A DNA stretch of 64,000 nucleotides. It comes from Bin80 sp965209015. GTDB lineage: Bacteria > Bacteroidota > Rhodothermia > Rhodothermales > Bin80. The first letter of the stretch is position 1. Each line of letters begins with the position of its first letter. Below are positions 57,204 through 64,000 of the stretch, one piece after another. The DNA lies in NCBI GenBank assembly GCA_965209015.1, contig OZ242367.1, positions 2,852,001 to 2,916,000 of the forward strand. Direction: 5' to 3'. The position numbers and the translations under genes were made by a program. The notes beneath the pieces are model-generated. The model had not been told where the DNA came from. It worked only from the letters and a program-made list of their open reading frames with translations, and ran no database searches.

Positions 57204-60164
57204 ATGACCAATCGTCTCCAAAGATCACCTCATACTGTGGCGGTAGAAGTCTATGGCGAGTTTCTAGACACCTGTATACTTGAGAATGTAGCTCATGACC
57301 GTGTTGGCGAGTCACGTCAAGTATCAGCTAATAAAATTGATGAACGTCCAGTACGATTGTTGACTCTCAGCGGTAAAGGTGGCTGGTCAGATGATCCAAA
57401 CATTGCCGAGGAATGGTCAAACTATACAAACATCAGCCTACTTGATCACTCTCTTTCCGTTGCTCGAGGCGCCTTGATGTTCTACGTCATTCAGGCCTCT
57501 GAGGATGTCGGGATATTTTGTTCATGGGATGATATCACACGTCTTGCATATGCATTGGTGAGTATCGCTTTTCTTCACGACATAGACAAAGATTTACAAT
57601 TAGAACGAGGATCACCGATACCGGAAGCTTCGGTTGCAGAGCGAATGAATCGTTATGGGATTGACTCCTTTCTATCAAACAAAGGAATCACGATTTCTCC
57701 GGCGGCTATGCTCAATTACATTGAAGAAGTTGAAGGATCTCAAGCTGCGCGTAGCCCAGCAGCTCTTGACTATGATCGTAAAATTGCGGCAATGAGTTCC
57801 TATGTTGAAGTTGCAGACAAGTTGGAAGGAATGTTTCTGGATCAGCGCTCTGGTGTTAATGCCGTTATATCGTCGTTAGAAAATCTAAATCAGTGGCCTA
57901 TTCTCAAAAATACTATACTACGACATTGGGAAGTTATTCAGATCCACGACCATTTACATTCATTTCTGCTAGACCAATTTCAAATAGCTCTTTCATCAGC
58001 ATGCAAAAATAAGTCTGGACTTCTTCCTCTGATTGAGGTAGTACATGATGGAGTGTTATTATGTATTATCCCCCGTACAAAATCACGAGAAATCAGGGAA
58101 GAGGCTCTGCAAAGCTTTATTAACTCACTGCCCTTCGGACTCAGATTTTCCGTAAATGATAGGTATACCTCTGAATTTGTCGAAGGTCGTGCGACTTGGG
58201 AACTGTGTAGGGACTTAATGGGGCAAACATCGGAATGGAATCACTATGTCAAACTCTTTGCTCTTCCAAGAGGTTTTGTTACAAAACATGTGGAGGAAGA
58301 AATTAATACCTTGTTGAGGGCGGCCGATCTAGAAACATCTTGGGTCGGGCTTGATGAGGGGGCAACCGGAGCTACTGTCAAACCATTTGGAAATCACCCC
58401 AATGGCTCAAGATCTTGCTTCCCACTGAACTCTGATCAAGCATTGGCATTCTTAACCATAGCACTGAATCATAAAGACAAACGAGGGAAGGATAGTGCCC
58501 CTGATGCTGATACACGTCAGCGTGAACTTCTAAGGATATTTGGTGCTCTTGATCTATCACCTCCTGAAATATATGCTGAACTTGCCAATGACCCAAGAGC
58601 ACAGCGTACTTTACTCGCTATGTGGACAATATCTGTGCTTTGGGATATGTCGCTTTACGATGAAGACAGTGCATTGAAATTATTCAATGATATTCTTGGG
58701 CACGAGGGGCTAACTGGAACATGGTTGGAAGGAAATATGTCGCGAACCGGAATAAGCGACCAAGTCATTGACAACTCAAGCGACATCAATCATGCACTTG
58801 AAAGGCGTTTTGGAGAGCTCTTATCTGGTGGGGTAATACATCAGCACGATACAGATGGGACTTCAAAGCGTTGTATCCTTTGTAACGTTCCCACAAGTCA
58901 TAAGAGAAAAGTGAGTTCTTCTCTGAATGTTCATGGAGTTAAAGTCTCTGCATTTTCAGGACGTGATGGACGAAACGACCACTTAGCCTTATCGGATCGT
59001 GACACTCATTTGTGCCTCGTATGCCAAGCAGAACTGAAGCTGAGATACAAAGCTCAAGCTAACGACAAACGCAGTAAGAACCAACGCAGTAAGGATATAA
59101 TACCACCACTTATATCATCTCCCGTTACTACAGGACTTTTCGGAGGAGTGATTTATGAGCAAGAGCTAGATTGTCAGTCATTGGGATTGAATGAAATCCT
59201 CCGCTTAGATATGAAGGAAGGTAAAGTATATATGGGGCTTGATGTACAGATGAAACCTACACGAATCGCTCGACTTGAAAGCCTACTCCCACATGATGCT
59301 AAGCTGGTGGTTAAACTTCGTAAAATTCTTCAATCAATTCAACGAATTGGTAGGCCAATACATCTATTTCAGGGAGCACCTAATCCGCATCCTGCAATAT
59401 TTTACTCTGATGCACTCCCCCGCTGGCTTGTATACATATTACAGGGCGATTCCCTCCGCATTGAACAGCTTGATACAGCAATCTCCAATCTGGAATTTTT
59501 TGAAATTGTCCTTAATAGTCATGGTTTAGGGGTTGAGTGGGCAAAGAGAATGGCTGATCCAGAGAAAAATATCAGACTAGGGACGTTCTGCGTGGCTTGG
59601 GTTGAGGCTATTGAACGAATAGGTAGTGGAAGTGGCCAAGCCATATCCGATTGGATTAAAGTTGCACACATCGCGCGCCATAAGGCGCTTACATTAATTC
59701 ACCAATCAAGTAATAATGATATGAAACTTGCAGACAATACAGATCCTCTAATTCGGCTTGCATGGCTGGCAACACGTATTCAGAAGCGAATAGGAAACAC
59801 GGCTTCTGCTAATGAACAACTGCTTTGTTGGCGTGCTGCCGTCACATTCTTATTTAGTGCACGAAAAACGATCACCGACGATCAGAGAGCTCTAATTCTT
59901 GGAATTGCAGCAAGGCTGGAAGAAAAACTAACCCGCGGTATCCCTCATGCTGCTGCCAAAAAGTATCGTGATGGCCTAAGCTTGCAACAGGCATGTATTG
60001 ATTTTGCAGCCCATTTTGTAGAGCGCGTATGGGTTGAGGTATTCAAGTCAAAAGAGCCCCTATCGCGAGATCAGCGGAATGCGTCCGCTATTTATAGATT
60101 TACCTTGCTTGAATTATATCAAGAACGTGGAATCTCAGAGTCTGACAAGAGTCAGACTGACTAA
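57204..60164 (+). CDS. cas10d: Cas10d (Csc3), type I-D large subunit
   Basis: 986 residues. An N-terminal HD domain has H82 (SLLDHSLSVARG) and H125-D126 (IAFLHDIDKDL); in type I-D this HD, not one on Cas3, is the target nuclease. A zinc finger follows with CILC near 557-560 and CLVC near 604-607. No GGDD cyclase motif is visible, unlike type III Cas10. The C-terminal 200 residues are helical and may also be translated alone as the small subunit Cas11d from an internal start (M783 or M840). Starts 3 bp after cas6. Confidence 0.93.
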   Translation: MTNRLQRSPHTVAVEVYGEFLDTCILENVAHDRVGESRQVSANKIDERPVRLLTLSGKGGWSDDPNIAEEWSNYTNISLLDHSLSVARGALMFYVIQASEDVGIFCSWDDITRLAYALVSIAFLHDIDKDLQLERGSPIPEASVAERMNRYGIDSFLSNKGITISPAAMLNYIEEVEGSQAARSPAALDYDRKIAAMSSYVEVADKLEGMFLDQRSGVNAVISSLENLNQWPILKNTILRHWEVIQIHDHLHSFLLDQFQIALSSACKNKSGLLPLIEVVHDGVLLCIIPRTKSREIREEALQSFINSLPFGLRFSVNDRYTSEFVEGRATWELCRDLMGQTSEWNHYVKLFALPRGFVTKHVEEEINTLLRAADLETSWVGLDEGATGATVKPFGNHPNGSRSCFPLNSDQALAFLTIALNHKDKRGKDSAPDADTRQRELLRIFGALDLSPPEIYAELANDPRAQRTLLAMWTISVLWDMSLYDEDSALKLFNDILGHEGLTGTWLEGNMSRTGISDQVIDNSSDINHALERRFGELLSGGVIHQHDTDGTSKRCILCNVPTSHKRKVSSSLNVHGVKVSAFSGRDGRNDHLALSDRDTHLCLVCQAELKLRYKAQANDKRSKNQRSKDIIPPLISSPVTTGLFGGVIYEQELDCQSLGLNEILRLDMKEGKVYMGLDVQMKPTRIARLESLLPHDAKLVVKLRKILQSIQRIGRPIHLFQGAPNPHPAIFYSDALPRWLVYILQGDSLRIEQLDTAISNLEFFEIVLNSHGLGVEWAKRMADPEKNIRLGTFCVAWVEAIERIGSGSGQAISDWIKVAHIARHKALTLIHQSSNNDMKLADNTDPLIRLAWLATRIQKRIGNTASANEQLLCWRAAVTFLFSARKTITDDQRALILGIAARLEEKLTRGIPHAAAKKYRDGLSLQQACIDFAAHFVERVWVEVFKSKEPLSRDQRNASAIYRFTLLELYQERGISESDKSQTD

Positions 60165-60211
60165 ATCTTCACCCTAATTCAGGAATAAATTATCCATATA
60201 AAATTGAAACC

Positions 60212-61216
60212 ATGATTGATAAATTTTTCCCCTATCTCAACGACAGTAGTTTGGTTGAAGAAGTGTTAGCTTCTAATGGAAAGGATAATTACATAATGCC
60301 ATCACGTAGAAATGCTGGACATATAGCTATACTGCTCATTCGTGAGATTACCGCTCCTACCGTTTTCAGAAATGCTGAGCGAGAGGTGACAGATATAGAA
60401 GATTTGAATGGGGTTCGTCGCGTCCGAGCGACGCCAAACAAATTCAAGTTCGGAGAACGCGGCAGGGGGCTGCTTGTACTTAGAGCTTGGGAACTTGGCG
60501 GAAGGTTACCTCAGAATCGCACGGCAATAGGCGATAGTATGCCGATTAGTGACGCATTTGATCTCAATACATTGGTTTTTGGTGACTCTGCGATGAAGAA
60601 AAAACCGAAGAACCAAGTACTTCCAGTCAAGGCATCGGTCCAATACTCCGATGCACTCAGCACACTTCCATACAGGGAATGTGTGGGAGAAACCTTTCAT
60701 AATCGAGGTGATGAGTCTGGAACTCTATGGAATGCAGAGAAGAAGAAAAATACGGACAACTTGTTCACAAGATATTTTGTGCTTCCTGGCTCTCTGTTGA
60801 TTCAGGTACTTACAAGTAATGGTCGACAGCTTCCCCCGATTGGCTTGGAGCACTTGCTCCTAAGTATTGGACTTACTGGCTCATATGGTGGACAAACATC
60901 GGTGACCGGTGTCAATGTTAAAACCCATGTGGTTGGAATTTTTGGAAGTCGGCTCGAGGTGCCACTTTCATCTCCATATGCTCTATTAGAGAGGCTTCCA
61001 AGCAGCAAATCCATAGATGAGATTTCGTCTGTAGCCTTTGATGAGATGTCCCGCGTATATCGTGTAAGCGCTGATACGACTGAGGCGACTAATTTTCAGC
61101 AATCTCTCGTCTCTGCCTTTGAAGAAGACGCTACTGATCTGAAATTAAGGTACTCCGAGGGAGCAGCCGCCGTTGCAGAGATGTTTGAACAATACTTTGA
61201 ATCAAAAAAATCTTGA
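60212..61216 (+). CDS. csc2: Csc2 (Cas7d) backbone subunit
   Basis: 334 residues. Family segments: an N-terminal hydrophobic strand IAILLIREITAPTVFRNAER, a linker with RVRATPNKFKFGERGRGLLVLR, then NLFTRYFVLPGSLLIQVLT and LSIGLTGSYGGQTSVTGVNV. It forms the crRNA-binding filament of the type I-D Cascade. Follows cas10d by 47 bp and is followed after 1 bp by csc1. Confidence 0.93.
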   Translation: MIDKFFPYLNDSSLVEEVLASNGKDNYIMPSRRNAGHIAILLIREITAPTVFRNAEREVTDIEDLNGVRRVRATPNKFKFGERGRGLLVLRAWELGGRLPQNRTAIGDSMPISDAFDLNTLVFGDSAMKKKPKNQVLPVKASVQYSDALSTLPYRECVGETFHNRGDESGTLWNAEKKKNTDNLFTRYFVLPGSLLIQVLTSNGRQLPPIGLEHLLLSIGLTGSYGGQTSVTGVNVKTHVVGIFGSRLEVPLSSPYALLERLPSSKSIDEISSVAFDEMSRVYRVSADTTEATNFQQSLVSAFEEDATDLKLRYSEGAAAVAEMFEQYFESKKS

Positions 61217-61217
61217 G

Positions 61218-61880
61218 GTGGAAATTCCAGTTTATACATATAGGCTGACAGCCTTAACTCCTTGGGCTTGGCACGGATTGGCAGTGCCATCGGGAACGTC
61301 TACATTAAGTGATATCGTCACCGATACTGCCATGGCCTTTGCGACGGCTATTTCACTCGGGTTGGGTGATCGGTCACCCTGTTTACCATCAACCCCAAAC
61401 TATAAAGAACACCTTTCTACCATACCATTTAAGACTTCTTTGTTTGTGGGTTCTCGTGAAAATCGTCTTAACCGACCGTTAGCTCGTAGACTCAATCTGG
61501 ATGCAGAGTGTGGTTTACCCCAACGGGTACATGATGCACGGAATTCCGGTAACATCAAGGATTACTATCACATACAGGAAGTTTGTGCTGGTGCGAAATA
61601 TAACGGTTCCTTCCTTCATTCAGATCCGCTAAGCTTTGTCAGGGAAGCATATGGAATCTCTCTCAAATGGTTGATAATTCGACTCGGACTTGGAAGAACT
61701 GGTATTGGCTTGCTGGAACCAATTCAACAAGCTCAAGAGGTTCAACTCAATCTTCACACCGCCCAATTGTTTGATCCAAACATTAGCCTTGGTTCTGGAC
61801 CTTATCGGTTACATAATATACAGCCCAGTTCTCCCATTACTTGTTTGGAGGCATTATCCATAACATCTGAGTGGGTATAG
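61218..61880 (+). CDS. csc1: Csc1 (Cas5d) subunit of type I-D
   Basis: Cas5-type RAMP that binds the crRNA 5' end and neighbours Cas10d. 220 residues starting MEIPVYTYRLTALTPWAWHGLAVP, then SDIVTDTAMAFATAISLG and, near the end, WLIIRLGLGRTGIGLLEP. I use GTG 61218, one base after the csc2 stop, as the start; a TTG at 61173 in frame would overlap csc2 by 44 bp. Confidence 0.86.
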   Translation: MEIPVYTYRLTALTPWAWHGLAVPSGTSTLSDIVTDTAMAFATAISLGLGDRSPCLPSTPNYKEHLSTIPFKTSLFVGSRENRLNRPLARRLNLDAECGLPQRVHDARNSGNIKDYYHIQEVCAGAKYNGSFLHSDPLSFVREAYGISLKWLIIRLGLGRTGIGLLEPIQQAQEVQLNLHTAQLFDPNISLGSGPYRLHNIQPSSPITCLEALSITSEWV

Positions 61881-61892
61881 TTCCGGGTACAA

Positions 61893-63923
61893 ATGAAGAT
61901 TCTTGCTCATTCGGTACCCATTTTGAAGAGTGGACTTTCTCCTATGCAGGAAAATCTGCTAAAATCCCCTAAGTTTTTACGCATCGTGTCAGCTCCTACG
62001 GGATCTGGAAAATCCTATGCCTTCGTCAGGGCAGCGATAGAAAATGATCAGAGAATCCTATTCATTGTCCCAACCAAACGTCTCCTGCAAAACCTACTGG
62101 AAGATGCGTGTGAGCAGGCAGAAGAGCACCTAAAGAATGAAGGCTGGTCTGAGAATAGAATAAAATTATGGGTATCAGGGAGTTTCATTGAGTGGTCTGG
62201 TAATCAGGATGCTGATGAAGAGATAAGGGAGATTGTCTCCGAAAGAGTTGAACAGTTGCAGAACCCCAATATTAAGATAATCTTCGCCATACCTGAGGTT
62301 GTGGTGAATATGATTTCTGGTATACGGGTAAAGGGGGGAACTACAATAAATCCTTTTTCCTATGCACGTAAATTTGATCACATTGTATTTGATGAATTTC
62401 ATACCATTAGTGACGGATCATTTGGCCTTGCATGCCTATTAGCTCTGGTAGCTGTCAATCAGCGCCATGGCAAAGTTAGTCTCTTATCTGCTACCCCAGT
62501 GAACGTAACTAATGTATTCCATGATGTTGGTGTTCAGAAAAACGAGATTGAAGTAATCCATGAAGAGATAGTCAACGGACTCCCAACGAATAATCGGCCT
62601 ATTCATGGAGAAGTAGATATTATTATTGAAGACCACAAAACGCTTACGGACACGCTGAATAAATATATTGAAGAATCATTGGAATCAATATCTAACGGAT
62701 CTACAGTAATACTTATCTACGACTCACTCCAACGCTTAAAGAAACAAGAGAGGCAACTCAGGGATTTGCTCAACAAAAGAGACATTCCAGATAATCAAAT
62801 TCTGACGATCAACTCAATAGACGATTCCACTCGCAAACATGGTAGTTCACGAAGGAGGCATACCTATCATGATCCCCGAAATTATAACGTATTGATTTGT
62901 ACATCCTCTGTTGAGGTTGGTGTGACTTTCAAAAGTAATCTCATGATTATGGAACCTGGACATAACAAATCAAGCTTTATTCAGCGCGTTGGACGTGTCT
63001 GCCGAGGTAGAAATTCAGGGAAGGTAATTGTTTCCTGCCCCTCTAATCGGCGAAATCGCTCTCTCTGGGTCAAGCAAATTGTAGCTTTAGTTGAGCAAAA
63101 TGAGGTGCTTGAAGTGCAAACATTTACTGCAAAATTTATTTCTGATCTACGTCGGCAAGTTGAACCTGATACTACTCCACATGTCAACAATTCTTCTATT
63201 CAATACTATCGCAAGGTGTCATGGCGTGGCGTATTTTGGGCGGCACTTTTCATTGAAGCTGTCTTGTTAACTAAAATGAAAGTTCAAAAAGAAGCATGGA
63301 AACGACTAAAAAATCTCCAGAGTAAAAAGATGAGATTGATCGCGGAAAAGATTAATCAAATACGGCAAGTGGAAATCGTAAATGATAACATCTATGGCAA
63401 GCACCAGCCCCATAAAGAATGGCTAAATGCATTGTTTAATAGTGCACTCTCATACAGAGATATAGGCTCAACACTAACGATCATTGACCCTGATGGCAGT
63501 GAACGAATTGCGCGCGAGTCATTCATCAGGAGAGCCACAAACATCTTGAGCAGTCATATCCTACATGAAGAAGATGGAAGAATGATCGTTAGGCTGAGGT
63601 CTAGGACACTTGATCAAGAAATACAGGATTTTTCTGGTAAAAATCAGGAGCACAGACTACGGCTATTTGTGCGATCACCCATTGGCGGTCGGGGCTATTC
63701 CATCTTTATTCATGAGTATACCCGTCAGAGCGAATCTACTAACATTCGGTTGGTTGAGGAATGGAAGAACAGCTTTGGTGAATTGATGGGGCAATCTGAG
63801 AAATCTTCGAAATCTCCGCAGGAGAAGGTCATGAAAGCCGCAACTAAACTTGTTGAATTACTTGGTAAACCACCGCTGGAAGAAGACTATGAAGATTCTA
63901 TCGAAAGCGCGATTTTTGCGTGA
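61893..63923 (+). CDS. cas3': Cas3' helicase without HD domain (type I-D)
   Basis: 676-residue SF2 helicase with Walker A SAPTGSGKS (33-41), the DEFH box (167-170), SAT (199-201) and motif VI QRVGRVCRGR. No HD nuclease motif is seen anywhere in it, in line with type I-D, where nuclease activity sits in Cas10d. The C-terminal 250 residues are charged and helical. Follows csc1 by 12 bp. Its last 35 bp overlap cas4. Confidence 0.92.
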   Translation: MKILAHSVPILKSGLSPMQENLLKSPKFLRIVSAPTGSGKSYAFVRAAIENDQRILFIVPTKRLLQNLLEDACEQAEEHLKNEGWSENRIKLWVSGSFIEWSGNQDADEEIREIVSERVEQLQNPNIKIIFAIPEVVVNMISGIRVKGGTTINPFSYARKFDHIVFDEFHTISDGSFGLACLLALVAVNQRHGKVSLLSATPVNVTNVFHDVGVQKNEIEVIHEEIVNGLPTNNRPIHGEVDIIIEDHKTLTDTLNKYIEESLESISNGSTVILIYDSLQRLKKQERQLRDLLNKRDIPDNQILTINSIDDSTRKHGSSRRRHTYHDPRNYNVLICTSSVEVGVTFKSNLMIMEPGHNKSSFIQRVGRVCRGRNSGKVIVSCPSNRRNRSLWVKQIVALVEQNEVLEVQTFTAKFISDLRRQVEPDTTPHVNNSSIQYYRKVSWRGVFWAALFIEAVLLTKMKVQKEAWKRLKNLQSKKMRLIAEKINQIRQVEIVNDNIYGKHQPHKEWLNALFNSALSYRDIGSTLTIIDPDGSERIARESFIRRATNILSSHILHEEDGRMIVRLRSRTLDQEIQDFSGKNQEHRLRLFVRSPIGGRGYSIFIHEYTRQSESTNIRLVEEWKNSFGELMGQSEKSSKSPQEKVMKAATKLVELLGKPPLEEDYEDSIESAIFA

Positions 63924-64000
63924 TCAAGTTGAAGAATTGGGGCTACATGGCCTATATTTTCAGCACATAGTATTATGTCGTAGACGCGCATGGCTCCATC
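63889..64000 (+). CDS. cas4: Cas4 of the type I-D locus, N-terminal part (runs off window)
   Basis: A frame from ATG 63889 overlaps the end of cas3' by 35 bp and is still open at the window end. Its 37 residues end LYFQHIVLCRRRAWLH, the Cas4 N-terminal pattern with the first Fe-S cysteine (C30). Cas4 trims pre-spacers for Cas1-Cas2. It shows that the I-D system has its own adaptation gene, separate from the cas4-cas1 fusion of the I-G system. Confidence 0.8.
   Translation, partial: MKILSKARFLRDQVEELGLHGLYFQHIVLCRRRAWLH

Noticed and set aside
56481..63923. Type III assignment of the second operon because of a Cas10-like protein with HD and zinc finger
   Set aside because: No GGDD motif is visible, and the neighbours are Csc2, Csc1 and an HD-less Cas3', which define type I-D.

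Overview
The window is a dense bacterial chromosome segment of moderate GC content. It runs from housekeeping genes on the left (1-41.6 kb) into a CRISPR-Cas island on the right (41.7-64 kb) that continues past the window end. The organism looks like a marine or aerobic member of Rhodothermota/Bacteroidota. Pointers are a secreted glycoside-hydrolase-like protein with a C-terminal type IX-secretion-style sorting domain, an Omp85-family outer membrane protein (so a Gram-negative envelope), and heme A synthesis genes (ctaA, cyoE) for an aa3-type oxidase. The family-level placement is inference.

Layout, left part: feoA-feoA-feoB ferrous iron uptake (minus) diverges from proS; thrS (lacking its TGS domain) diverges from an unusual AlkD-like/threonine-dehydratase-like fusion gene; then a membrane subtilase, glpK-glpF, a coiled-coil membrane protein, a GHL10 lipoprotein-like secreted hydrolase, a TPR protein-aroE pair, a cation/proton antiporter fused to RCK and PTS-EIIA-like domains, gdh with a perfect LacI-type operator, plsC-like, serA, an rpiB-like isomerase, a Nif3-like protein, a coiled-coil protein with a degenerate zinc ribbon, the RNase P RNA, secG, rsmE, an Omp85-family gene, mutY, small membrane proteins, groES-groEL under a CIRCE element, glmM, ctaA-cyoE and rlmN.

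CRISPR island: one array (38 repeats of 36 bp, 37 spacers) lies next to a type I-G (formerly I-U/GSU) operon on the minus strand: cas3 (HD at C-terminus), csx17 (Cas8g), csb1 (Cas7g), csb2 (Cas5-Cas6 fusion), cas4-cas1 fusion, cas2, leader, array. Then come an HU/IHF-family gene and a WYL-domain regulator broken by a single-base frameshift. Diverging from the regulator is a second system of type I-D: cas6, cas10d (csc3), csc2, csc1, cas3' and the start of cas4, which overlaps the end of cas3' and runs off the window.

How it works together: the I-G module has its own adaptation genes, its own crRNA nuclease (in Csb2) and the array. The I-D module has its own Cas6 and its own Cas4, and probably more adaptation genes and an array beyond position 64000. 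The WYL protein sits where a repressor of the I-D operon would be expected, and its frameshift may have freed that operon from control.
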